Source: Caulobacter sp. HMWF025 (lineage in GTDB: Bacteria; Pseudomonadota; Alphaproteobacteria; Caulobacterales; Caulobacteraceae). Taken from it: DNA of 40,007 bases. Position 1 is the stretch's first letter. The number at the start of each line of letters is the position of its first letter. The stretch is from positions 13,912 through 53,918 of the forward strand of contig NZ_QAII01000104.1 of the NCBI RefSeq assembly GCF_003060965.1, given 5' to 3'. The position numbers were made by a program, and so were the translations under genes. Of this stretch, positions 6,447-14,993 are shown piece after piece. Below the pieces are notes generated by a model, which saw nothing but the letters and a program-made list of their open reading frames with translations, did not search any database and had not been told where the DNA came from.

Positions 6447-9400
6447 ATGTCCACGGACGGGACGCAGCCGGACGGCAGCGCGGATCATTGGACCGCACGC
6501 TTCCCGTGGCTTGAGCGCTTGCGCGAGCGGCTGCCGCAGGATCCCCGTTCACGCCTGATCGCGGTCGCCGTAGGGGCCCTGGTCGTCGGTTTCGGCGGCG
6601 GGGTCCTGGCCGGCAAGGTCTCGGACGTGATCCAGCTGGGTGGCGCATCGACGGCGACCGCCGCGGCCCCGGCCAAGGGCGAGGCCTGGTCCCTGTTCGG
6701 CAAGCCCCGGTCGGCCAAGGCCCCCCGGCGCGGGATTCCCAAGCCCGAGGGTTTCGCGGTCTGGCAAAGCCGGATCGACAGCAGCGGCCCCGACCCGATG
6801 GCCTGCGTCCAGATGAGCCGGGCGCTCGATCCGTCGAAGCCCTATGCGGACTATGTGCTGCTCTCGCCCGATCTCGGTCGCCAGCCGGCCATCCGGGTCA
6901 AGGGCGACGAGATCTGCGTCGGCGGCGTCGGCTTTACCGACCACCGCGTCACCCTGCTCAAGGGTCTGCCCGCCAAGGGCGGCGAGACGCTGGCCGCCAA
7001 TGCCGATGTCGACTTCACCTTCGGGGAAAAACCGCCCTATGTCGGCTTTGCCGGCGACGGCGTGATCCTGCCGCGCGAGGACGCCGACGGCGTGGCCATC
7101 GAGACGATCAATGTCCAGACCCTGGCCGTCGAGGTCTGGCGGGTTTCGGACCGCAATCTGGTCCGCAAGTCGATCAGCGCCCCCGACCCGACCGGCGAGG
7201 GCGACTGGGCCGGCGACTATGGCGAGGACAGCGCCGGCGAGGACGGACGCCGGGTCTGGAAGGGCACGGTCCCGGTTACCGGGACCAGCGGCCAGAAGGC
7301 CACCACCGTGTTTCCGCTGGGTGCCGTTCTGAAGGACATGAAGGCCGGCGGCTATCTGATCAAGGCGCGCGACGCCTCGGGCGGCCGCGATCCCGACGAG
7401 GACGGCGACACCCCGCCGGCCCAGGCGCGGCGCTGGATCGTATTCACCGACATGGCCATGCTGGCCTATGACGGCTCGGAATCCCTCGATGTCGTGGTCC
7501 GGTCCCTGAAGACGGCCAGGACCCTGTCGGGGGTGCGTGTGGCCCTGGTCGCCCGCGATGGCGAAGACCTGGCCGAGGCGAAAAGCGATGCCGAAGGCCG
7601 TGTCCGCTTCCTGCGGCCGCTGCTCGAGGGCCAGGGCTCAGAACGGGCCAAGATGGTCATGGCCTATGGTCCCCAGGGCGACCTGGCCGTGCTGGATCTG
7701 GACCGCTCGCCGGTCGACCTCTCCAAACAGGGCGTCGGCGGCCGCGAGGACGCGACAGCCGGACGCGCGGCCCGCACCGACATCGACGGCTATCTCTATG
7801 CCGATCGCGGCATCTATCGCCCGGGCGAGACCGTGCACCTGACGGCCATGGTCCGCGACCGGATGGCCAAGGCGGTCAATGACCGCAAGGGCGAGATCGT
7901 GGTCCGACGCCCGTCGGGCGTCGAGTTCCGGCGCTATCCGTTCAGCCGTGCCGATGCCGGGGCCGTGCTGGCCGAGATCGCCCTGCCGCGCTCGGCCCCG
8001 CGCGGTCGCTGGTCGGCGGAGCTGAAGATCGAGGGCATCGAGGCCGCCGCCGGCAGCCTGGGCTTCAGCGTCGAGGACTTCGCGCCGCAAAGGCTGGCGG
8101 TCACGGCGACAGGCCAGGACTCGGTGCCGCTCGGGGTCGGCGAGACCCGCAAGGTCGATGTCTCGGCCCGCTTCCTCTATGGCGCGCCGGGCTCGGGCCT
8201 GCAGACCCAGGGCGAGGCCCGGCTGCGGGCCGACAATGATCCCTTCCCCGCCTACAAGGACTATCGCTGGGGCGACGCCGATGCGCCGTTCGACGAAAAG
8301 TTCCTCGATCTCGGCACGACGGTGACCGACGGCGAGGGCCGGGCCGTGCTGTCGGTGAGCAGCGAACTGGCCGGTGACACGGCCCAGCCGCTGATCGCGG
8401 CCGTGACCACCTCGGTGTTCGAGCCGGGTGGCCGGCCGGTGCGCGAAGGCCTCGACCTGAAGATCCGCGCCAAGCCGCTCTATTTCGGGGTCAAGATCGA
8501 CCAGGGCGACTCGGCCAAGGGCGATCCGCCGGTCAGCCTCGAGATGATTGCGGTCGATGCGGCCGGCAAGCGGGTCGGAGCCACGGCGACCTACACCCTG
8601 ATCAGCGAGAACTGGAACTATGACTGGTTCCAGCAGGATGGCCGCTGGCAGTGGCGTCGCACCAGCCGCGATGCGGTGGTGGCCAAGGCCACGGTGAACA
8701 TCGGCGGCTCCTTGCCCGCCCGGTTCACCCGTCGTCTGGGCTGGGGCGACTATCGTCTGCTGGTCGAGGGGGCCGACGGCTCAAAGACCGTCACCCGCTT
8801 CGCCGCCGGCTGGGGCTCGCCCGCCAAGGACGCCGAAGCGCCGGACTTTGTCCGGGTCAGCGCCGGGACCAGGGCCTATCAGCAGGGTGATACCGTCGAG
8901 ATCACCCTGAAGCCGCCCTATGCCGGACAGGCCCAGGTGGCCGTGGCCACCGACCGGCTGATCGACCTGAAGACCGTCACGGTCGGCGAGAAGGGCACGA
9001 CCATTCGCCTGAAGACCTCGGCCGCCTGGGGCGGCGGGGCCTATGTAATGGTCAGCGTCATCCAGCCGCGCGACCCGGTGGCCTCGCCCAAGCCGCGCCG
9101 GGCCCTCGGTCTGGTCTATGTCCCGCTGGATCCCAAGGACCGCAAGCTGACGGTCGATCTGGGCACGCCCGTCAAGATCGACTCCAAGGCCCCGGTCGAG
9201 ATCCCGGTGGCGGTCAAGGGCCTCGGCTTTGGCCAGCGGGCCCGGGTGACGATCGCCGCGGTAGATGAAGGGATCCTGCGCCTGACCCGTCAGGACAGCC
9301 CCGATCCCGTGAAGTGGTACTTCGGCAAGCGTGCCCTCGGCGTCGACTATCGCGATGACTATGGCCGCCTGCTCGATCCCAATCTGGGCGCGCCTGCCAA

Positions 9401-11495
9401 TGTCAATTTCGGCGGCGACGAGGTCGGCGGCGAAGGCCTGACGGTGACGCCGATCAAGACCGTGGCCCTGTGGTCGGGCGTGGTGGAGACCGGGCTCGAC
9501 GGCAAGGCGGTGGTCAAGCTGCCGGCCGCTGACTTCAACGGCGAGCTGCGCCTGATGGCCGTGGCCTGGACCGATACGGCCGTCGGCTCGGGCTCCAAGC
9601 CCCTGACTGTCCGTCAGCCGGTCGTGGCGGACCTGAACCTGCCGCGCTTCCTGGCACCTGGCGACAAGGCCATGGCGACGCTCGAACTGCACAATGTCGA
9701 GGGCAAGCCTGGCGCCTATTCCGCTGAGGCCTTCTCGACCAATGGCCTCAAGGTGACTTTCCGCAAGGTGTTCCAGCTGATCCTGGGCCAGCGCATTGCC
9801 GAGAAGATCCCCTTCCTGGCGCCGGACGTCACCGGCATCGGCAAGATCGGCTTCAAGGTGGCCGGCCCGGGCTTTGCGACAGCCAAGGACTATCCGATCC
9901 AGACCCGGCTGGGCTGGGGCGACGTGGTCCGCACCACCACCGAACCGCAGGCCCCGGGGCAGGGCTACACCCCGTCCTATACCCTGATGTCGGGACTGGC
10001 GGCCGGGGACGTGACCCTGCAGGTCAGCTATTCGCCGTTCAAGGGTTTCGACCCGGCGGCGATCGCGGTGGCGCTACAGCGCTATCCTTACGGCTGCACC
10101 GAGCAGCTGGTCTCGACGGCCTATCCGCTGCTCTACGCCCAGAGCCTGTCCAGCGATCCCAAGCTGAAGCGCACGCCGGCGGCCCTGGCCGGGGCGGTGG
10201 GCAAGCTGCTGGACCGCCAGACTCTCGACGGAGCTTTCGGCCTGTGGCGGGTCGGTGACGGCGAGGCTGATCCGTGGCTCGGGGCCTATGCCACCGACTT
10301 CCTGCTGGAAGCCCGGGCCCAGGGCATCCCGGTGCCGGACGCGGCGATCGACAAGGCGATGAGCGCCATGCGCCAGGTCAGCCGCCCCGACGGCTGGGCC
10401 TCGGTGGCCTATCGCATGGAGTATCCGCAGTGGTGGGCCCAGACGCCCGAGCTGTCGACCAAGGCCACCCAGCGCATGCGCCGGCGGGCCAGCGCCTATG
10501 CCCTCTATGTGATGGCCAAGGGCGGCAAGGGTGACCTCGCCCGCCTGCGCTGGTGGCACGATGTCCAGATGAAGGACGAGGACCAGCCGATGGCCAAGGC
10601 CTATGTCGCGGCCGGTCTGGCCCGGATGGGCGACCAGGCCCGGGCCCGCTCGGCCATGCGCCAGGCGGTGAAATCGCTCGGCTATCGTGATGACCAGGAC
10701 TGGTACCAGAGCCCGCTGCGTGACGTGGCGGGCCTGACCGCCCTGGCCGTCGAATCCGGTCAGGCCGACATCGCCCGCCAGCTGCAAGGTCGGCTGGAAA
10801 ATGTGGTCAAGGACCCTGACGCCCTCAACACCCAGGAACAGGCGGCCGTCCTGCACGCGGCCTATGCCCTGTTGAAGGCGGCCGGACCGATCTCGATCGA
10901 GGCCAAAGGAGCCACGGCCCTGCCGCCGGCCGGCGGGGCCCCCCGCTGGGCGGTCGGCAAGCTGGCCGACAGCCGCTTCACCAATACCGGCAAGGGCGTC
11001 CTGTGGCGGACCGTCAGCGTGCGCGGCACGCCGACCTCGGCCCCGGGCGCAGCAGCCAACGGGCTGTTCGTCAGCAAGCGGCTGCTGTCGATGAGTGGCG
11101 GGGCGATTGATCCGGCGACGATCCGCCAGGGCGACCGGGTGATCATCCTGGTCTCCGGCCGGTCGATGCAGGCGCGTTCGACGGCCCTGGTGGTCGACGA
11201 TGCCCTGCCGGCCGGGTTCGAGATCGAGACCACGCTCGGGGCCGACGACGCCCAGGGCGGGCCCTACAGGTTCCTCGGCGAGCTGACCGGAGCGGACGTC
11301 CAGGAAAGCCGCGACGACCGCTTCATCGCGGCCCTGGACCTGGAGGGCAACAAGCCCTTCGCCCTGGCCTATGTGGCGCGGGCCGTGACGCCGGGCGAGT
11401 TCTTCCTGCCGGGCGCGGTGGCCAAGGACATGTACCGGCCGGCCATCCAGGCCCGGTCGGAGTCCGGGCGTACGGTCATCGCGCCGGGGCCGTGA
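6447..11495 (+). CDS. Bacterial alpha-2-macroglobulin (thioester-containing, YfhM/ECAM type)
   Basis: The 1682-residue protein is a large periplasmic protease trap. A membrane anchor (LIAVAVGALVVGFGGGVLAG, about residues 37-56) replaces the lipobox found in E. coli YfhM. It is followed by macroglobulin repeats including DRGIYRPGETVHLTAMV (about 450-470) and the A2M domain with VALWSGVVETGLDGKAVVKLPAADFNGELRLM (about 1005-1040). The thioester motif GCTEQ has its cysteine at 1217, then an alpha/alpha toroid and a C-terminal receptor-like domain. The intact thioester indicates the type that covalently captures invading proteases. The ATG at 6447 follows GGGAAGGGA. The next gene encodes penicillin-binding protein 1C, the recurrent partner of this family. 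Confidence 0.93.
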   Translation: MSTDGTQPDGSADHWTARFPWLERLRERLPQDPRSRLIAVAVGALVVGFGGGVLAGKVSDVIQLGGASTATAAAPAKGEAWSLFGKPRSAKAPRRGIPKPEGFAVWQSRIDSSGPDPMACVQMSRALDPSKPYADYVLLSPDLGRQPAIRVKGDEICVGGVGFTDHRVTLLKGLPAKGGETLAANADVDFTFGEKPPYVGFAGDGVILPREDADGVAIETINVQTLAVEVWRVSDRNLVRKSISAPDPTGEGDWAGDYGEDSAGEDGRRVWKGTVPVTGTSGQKATTVFPLGAVLKDMKAGGYLIKARDASGGRDPDEDGDTPPAQARRWIVFTDMAMLAYDGSESLDVVVRSLKTARTLSGVRVALVARDGEDLAEAKSDAEGRVRFLRPLLEGQGSERAKMVMAYGPQGDLAVLDLDRSPVDLSKQGVGGREDATAGRAARTDIDGYLYADRGIYRPGETVHLTAMVRDRMAKAVNDRKGEIVVRRPSGVEFRRYPFSRADAGAVLAEIALPRSAPRGRWSAELKIEGIEAAAGSLGFSVEDFAPQRLAVTATGQDSVPLGVGETRKVDVSARFLYGAPGSGLQTQGEARLRADNDPFPAYKDYRWGDADAPFDEKFLDLGTTVTDGEGRAVLSVSSELAGDTAQPLIAAVTTSVFEPGGRPVREGLDLKIRAKPLYFGVKIDQGDSAKGDPPVSLEMIAVDAAGKRVGATATYTLISENWNYDWFQQDGRWQWRRTSRDAVVAKATVNIGGSLPARFTRRLGWGDYRLLVEGADGSKTVTRFAAGWGSPAKDAEAPDFVRVSAGTRAYQQGDTVEITLKPPYAGQAQVAVATDRLIDLKTVTVGEKGTTIRLKTSAAWGGGAYVMVSVIQPRDPVASPKPRRALGLVYVPLDPKDRKLTVDLGTPVKIDSKAPVEIPVAVKGLGFGQRARVTIAAVDEGILRLTRQDSPDPVKWYFGKRALGVDYRDDYGRLLDPNLGAPANVNFGGDEVGGEGLTVTPIKTVALWSGVVETGLDGKAVVKLPAADFNGELRLMAVAWTDTAVGSGSKPLTVRQPVVADLNLPRFLAPGDKAMATLELHNVEGKPGAYSAEAFSTNGLKVTFRKVFQLILGQRIAEKIPFLAPDVTGIGKIGFKVAGPGFATAKDYPIQTRLGWGDVVRTTTEPQAPGQGYTPSYTLMSGLAAGDVTLQVSYSPFKGFDPAAIAVALQRYPYGCTEQLVSTAYPLLYAQSLSSDPKLKRTPAALAGAVGKLLDRQTLDGAFGLWRVGDGEADPWLGAYATDFLLEARAQGIPVPDAAIDKAMSAMRQVSRPDGWASVAYRMEYPQWWAQTPELSTKATQRMRRRASAYALYVMAKGGKGDLARLRWWHDVQMKDEDQPMAKAYVAAGLARMGDQARARSAMRQAVKSLGYRDDQDWYQSPLRDVAGLTALAVESGQADIARQLQGRLENVVKDPDALNTQEQAAVLHAAYALLKAAGPISIEAKGATALPPAGGAPRWAVGKLADSRFTNTGKGVLWRTVSVRGTPTSAPGAAANGLFVSKRLLSMSGGAIDPATIRQGDRVIILVSGRSMQARSTALVVDDALPAGFEIETTLGADDAQGGPYRFLGELTGADVQESRDDRFIAALDLEGNKPFALAYVARAVTPGEFFLPGAVAKDMYRPAIQARSESGRTVIAPGP

Positions 11496-11513
11496 GGGTG
11501 ATGCGCCGGTTCG

Positions 11514-11561
11514 TCTTCCCCCTCCGGGGGAGGAGCGCTGAAAGCGCGGAGGGGGCAAGTG
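11514..11561 (-). repeat. Palindromic intergenic repeat, copy 4 (minus orientation)
   Basis: Reads as the inverse of copy 1: CTTCCCCCTCCGGGGGAGG, then the variable stem AGCGCT/AGCGCG, then GGAGGGGGCAAG. It lies just after the alpha-2-macroglobulin stop and points head to head with copy 5. Confidence 0.8.
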
Positions 11562-11615
11562 ACGCGAGGCCGGTCGCGGAATGATGGCTGTTGAGTCAGA
11601 GGGCACCTCCGCCGC

Positions 11616-11665
11616 TGGCCCCCTCCGGATGCTGCGCATCCTCCTCCCCCGGAGGGGGAAGATGG
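11616..11665 (+). repeat. Palindromic intergenic repeat, copy 5, overlapping the pbpC start
   Basis: The variable hairpin is GGATGC (11627-11632) with GCATCC (11636-11641); the CTCCCCC/GGAGGGGGAAG hairpin follows. The copy ends in GATG, and this ATG is the most likely start codon of the penicillin-binding protein gene. The right arm GGAGGGGGAAG thus sits where a Shine-Dalgarno should be. Confidence 0.8.
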
Positions 11666-13698
11666 TCGCTCCGTTGACCAAGGCGCTCGTCGGCTTCCTC
11701 ACCGTCCAGATCGTCCTCTTCACCCTCAGCGCCCTGCTCCCGCCCGACATGACCCGCGCCAGGCAGTCCTCGCCGGTGGCGCTGGACCGGCGCGGAGCGT
11801 GGCTGCGGGCTCTGCCGGTCGAGGACGGCCGCTGGCGGATCCGCGCCGACCTGCAGCGCACCGACGCGACCTTCCAGCAACGCCTGATCGCCGTCGAGGA
11901 CGGCCGGTTCCGCCGCCATCTGGGGGTCGATCCCCTGGCCGTGGTCCGGGCCGTCGGCTCGGCGATGGTGCATGGCCGGGCCACCTCGGGGGCCTCGACC
12001 CTGACCATGCAGACCGCAAGACTGCTCGAGCCGCGTCCCCGCACCCTGGGCTCAAAGCTGGTCGAGATGGTCCGCGCGGTGCAGCTGGAATCGCGACTGA
12101 CCAAGGACGAGCTCCTGGCCCTCTACCTGACCCTGGCCCCCTATGGCGGCAATCTGGAGGGGGTGCGGGCCGCCAGTCTCGCCTATTTCGGCCATGAGCC
12201 GAGCAGCCTGACCGACGGCGAGCAGGCGCTGCTGATCGCCCTGCCGCAGTCGCCGGAGGCGCGGCGTCCTGACCGTCGGCCGGAAGCGGCCCGGCTGGCC
12301 CGACGGGGGGTGCTGGACAAGCTGGTCCGGACCGGGACCCTGACGGAGGCGGCGGCGCTCGAGGCGGAGTCTGAAGCCCTGCCGCCGCGCGCAGCCTTTC
12401 CGGGTCTGGCCTGGCATGCGGCCGGCGAGCTGGCCCGGGCGGCCCCGGTTCGCCAGGCCAGTGTCGTGACCACGCTCGATGCCGGGCTGCAGGCCCGGCT
12501 CGAGCCGATGGCCGCAGCGGTCGCCGCCGCCCAGGGGGCCGATGCCACCGCCGCGATCCTCGTGGTGGAGATCAAGGGTCGGGCGGTGCGCGCGGCCGTC
12601 GGCTCGGCCGGACGCGATCGGGCGGGCGGATGGGTGGACATGACCCGGGCCCTGCGCTCGCCGGGCTCGGCCCTCAAGCCCTTCATCTATGCCATGGCCA
12701 TGGACGACGGCCTCGTCGCGGCCGACACCCAGTTGACCGACTCGGCCACCCGCTTTGCCGACTATCAGCCCGAGAACTTCGACCGGGTGTTTCACGACAA
12801 GGTCACGGTCCGCGAGGCCCTGTCCCACTCCCTGAACGTGCCGGCCGTGGCGACCCTGGAGCGGCTGGGGCCCGAGGCGTTTGCCGGACGGATCGAGGCG
12901 GCAGGAGCCCATCTGGCGCGGCCCAAGTCGCAGCTGAAGGGGGCCGGTCTGGCCCTGGCCCTGGGCGGCGAGGGCATCACCCTGCGCGATCTGGCCCTGC
13001 TCTACGCCGCGCTCGGCGACGGCGGCATCGCCAGGCCCCTGGCCTGGACGGAGGCTGATGCGGCGGTCCGGGCGCGCTCGGCCGGCACCCGGCTCGTGCG
13101 GCCTGAGGCTGCGAGCCAGGTCCTCGATATCCTGCGGGAAGCCCCGGCGCCGCGCGGCCGGGTGCCTTCGGCCCTGACCCTGGGCGGCCCGGCCATGGCC
13201 TTCAAGACCGGCACCTCCTACGGCTTTCGCGACGCCGTGGCGGCCGGGGTGGTCGGCGGCTATGCGATCATCGTCTGGACAGGCCGGGCCGACGGCGGCG
13301 CGCGCGGCGGACTGACCGGTCGGGACGCGGCCCTGCCCCTGCTGTTCGATGTCGCCGATGCGGTCGGGACGCCGGCCGTGGCCCCGCGGCCCATCGCACC
13401 CAAGGCCGCGCCCCAGGCCCTGCAGACCCTGCGGGCGGAAACCGAAGGCCCGCGTCTGATCTTCCCGCCGGACGGCGCGACCGTGCAGGTCGAAGCCCTT
13501 GGTGCGGGGTCGCGCGGCCTTGTCCTGGCGGCCGGCGGCGAGGACCTGGTCTGGTACGTCGCCGGAACGCCGCTGACGGCCGATCCGGTCAGCGGTCGCG
13601 TGGTCTGGAAACCCGCCGCACCGGGGTTTTACCGATTGTCCGTGGTGGATGGGCAGGGGCGCAAGGCGTCGGCACGGGTGCGGATCAAGGGCGGCTAG
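11662..13698 (+). CDS. pbpC: Penicillin-binding protein 1C (bifunctional transglycosylase/transpeptidase)
   Basis: The 678-residue inner-membrane protein polymerises and crosslinks peptidoglycan. A signal anchor (about residues 8-26) is followed by a GT51 transglycosylase domain with the catalytic Glu79 in AVEDGRFRRH and the TSGASTLTMQTARLL motif. The transpeptidase domain has S336-x-x-K339, SLN and K515-T-G. A C-terminal BiPBP_C domain of about 80 residues marks it as the 1C class. I prefer the ATG at 11662: an upstream in-frame ATG at 11581 would translate the palindromic repeat into a non-conserved leader. It lies downstream of the alpha-2-macroglobulin gene, consistent with repairing the wall after attack. 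Confidence 0.92.
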   Translation: MVAPLTKALVGFLTVQIVLFTLSALLPPDMTRARQSSPVALDRRGAWLRALPVEDGRWRIRADLQRTDATFQQRLIAVEDGRFRRHLGVDPLAVVRAVGSAMVHGRATSGASTLTMQTARLLEPRPRTLGSKLVEMVRAVQLESRLTKDELLALYLTLAPYGGNLEGVRAASLAYFGHEPSSLTDGEQALLIALPQSPEARRPDRRPEAARLARRGVLDKLVRTGTLTEAAALEAESEALPPRAAFPGLAWHAAGELARAAPVRQASVVTTLDAGLQARLEPMAAAVAAAQGADATAAILVVEIKGRAVRAAVGSAGRDRAGGWVDMTRALRSPGSALKPFIYAMAMDDGLVAADTQLTDSATRFADYQPENFDRVFHDKVTVREALSHSLNVPAVATLERLGPEAFAGRIEAAGAHLARPKSQLKGAGLALALGGEGITLRDLALLYAALGDGGIARPLAWTEADAAVRARSAGTRLVRPEAASQVLDILREAPAPRGRVPSALTLGGPAMAFKTGTSYGFRDAVAAGVVGGYAIIVWTGRADGGARGGLTGRDAALPLLFDVADAVGTPAVAPRPIAPKAAPQALQTLRAETEGPRLIFPPDGATVQVEALGAGSRGLVLAAGGEDLVWYVAGTPLTADPVSGRVVWKPAAPGFYRLSVVDGQGRKASARVRIKGG

Positions 13699-13704
13699 CG
13701 CTCG

Positions 13705-14331
13705 TCAGACCGCCCCGCCGGCCACCCGCTCATAGTCCTCAAGGCTGGAAATGCCGACATTGAGGTCGTTCACCAGGCCGTTGGCCAGCGAATAGACCCA
13801 GCCGTGTACGGCCAGCGGCTGACCGCGCGCCCAGGCGTCCTGGACGAACACATCCGCGGCGACGTTACGGACCTGGCGGATGACGTTCAGCTCGCACAGG
13901 CGGTTGAGCTTTTCTTTCTTGCCGGGCAGGGCGTCCAGCTCGTGGCGATGCTCGGCATGGACCTCGCGGATCGGGTGCAGCCAGTGGTCGACCAGACCCC
14001 GACGCTTGCCGTCAATGGCCGCCGCCACCCCGCCGCAGCCATAGTGGCCGACGACCATCACGTGCTTGACCTTGATCACATCGACCGCGAACTGCAGCAC
14101 GCTCAGATAGTTGGCGTCCTGGGGCGGAGCCAGGTTGGCGACGTTGCGGTGCACGAACAGTTCGCCCGGATCCAGGCCGACGATCTCGTTGGCGGGCACC
14201 CGGCTGTCGCTGCAGCCGATCCAGAGATATTCCGGGCTCTGCTGGTTCTCGAGACGCTTGAAGAAGTCCGGATCGACCTCGGTCTTGCCCCGTGACCAGG
14301 CGGCGTTGTTGTTCTTGAGGTCTTCAAGCAT
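13705..14331 (-). CDS. can: Cytoplasmic beta-class carbonic anhydrase
   Basis: The 208-residue enzyme has no signal peptide. Zinc ligands are C40 and D42 (with R44) in GCSDSRVP, and H96 and C99 in VGHYGCGG, in the spacing of the Can/CynT group. It supplies bicarbonate for biosynthesis. The ATG at 14331 is 9 bases after the stop of the zeta-class isomerase, so it is probably the last gene of the operon FAH-isomerase-can. It ends 6 bases from the convergent pbpC stop. The sequence differs clearly from the exported paralogue at 5506. Confidence 0.93.
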   Translation of the reverse strand: MLEDLKNNNAAWSRGKTEVDPDFFKRLENQQSPEYLWIGCSDSRVPANEIVGLDPGELFVHRNVANLAPPQDANYLSVLQFAVDVIKVKHVMVVGHYGCGGVAAAIDGKRRGLVDHWLHPIREVHAEHRHELDALPGKKEKLNRLCELNVIRQVRNVAADVFVQDAWARGQPLAVHGWVYSLANGLVNDLNVGISSLEDYERVAGGAV

Positions 14332-14340
14332 CAAATGTCC

Positions 14341-14982
14341 TCAAGCGACCTGGGCGTCGGGCTGCAGATTGGGATGAGCCCTGGCGATGGCCGGGTGTTC
14401 CAGCGCCCGGGCGACAGCGTCGCGGATCGCCGGGAACGGGCCCATGTCGACATGGAATCGCGTGGCGTTATAGACCTGCGGCACCAGACAGCAATCCACC
14501 AGGCCTGGCGCGTCGCCAAACGCAAAGCCCCGGCCGTGGGCGGCCACCATCGGCTCCAGAGCGGTGAAGCCGTCTGAAATCCATCTCTGGGCCCAGGCGT
14601 CCCGACCGTCCTGATCGACCCCCAGGGCGGTCAGGGCCCGCAGGATGCGCAGGTTGTTCACCGGGTGGATGTCGCAGGCGACGATCTCGGCCATGGCGCG
14701 CACCGTGGCGCGCTGGAACGGGTCTTCCGGCAGCAGGTGCGGCGTGGGGAAGGTCTCGTCGAGCCATTCCAGGATGGCGAGACTCTGGGTCAGCGGGCGA
14801 CCGTCGACTTCCAGGGTCGGGACCAGGGCCTGGCCGTTCAGGGCGCGGTAGGCCTCGCCCTGGTGCTGGCTGCTGACCAGGTCGACGGGCTGGATGGTGT
14901 AGTCCAGCCCCTTGAGATTGAGGCCGATGCGAACCCGATAGGGCGCGCTGGCCCGCCAGGCGCTGTGCAGGATCAGGTTCAT
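14341..14982 (-). CDS. Zeta-class GST-like maleylacetoacetate/maleylpyruvate isomerase
   Basis: The 213-residue glutathione-dependent isomerase starts MNLILHSAWRASAPYRVRIGLNLKGL and has QALVPTLEVDG and QSLAILEWLDE, the thioredoxin-fold glutathione site of zeta GSTs. ALEHPAIARAHP is near the C-terminus. The canonical SSC motif before the RVRI helix reads ASA, so the catalytic cysteine is absent, although a serine remains. The start ATG at 14982 is 11 bases after the FAH-family stop, with GAGGA upstream. With that short hydrolase the pair could act on maleylpyruvate (gentisate route) or on maleylacetoacetate (tyrosine/homogentisate route); sequence alone does not decide. Confidence 0.85.
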   Translation of the reverse strand: MNLILHSAWRASAPYRVRIGLNLKGLDYTIQPVDLVSSQHQGEAYRALNGQALVPTLEVDGRPLTQSLAILEWLDETFPTPHLLPEDPFQRATVRAMAEIVACDIHPVNNLRILRALTALGVDQDGRDAWAQRWISDGFTALEPMVAAHGRGFAFGDAPGLVDCCLVPQVYNATRFHVDMGPFPAIRDAVARALEHPAIARAHPNLQPDAQVA

Positions 14983-14993
14983 GCTGCCGTTCC

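Noticed and set aside
11514-11561. Palindromic repeat after the alpha-2-macroglobulin gene as an intrinsic terminator
   Set aside because: The hairpin is strong, but no T-run follows, and the same element occurs in many orientations unrelated to gene ends; I list it as a repeat.
10074-12104. Long open frame of 676 codons on the minus strand
   Set aside because: It lies antisense to two well-supported genes (alpha-2-macroglobulin and PBP1C), has low-complexity composition typical of GC-rich shadow frames, and matches no family I know.
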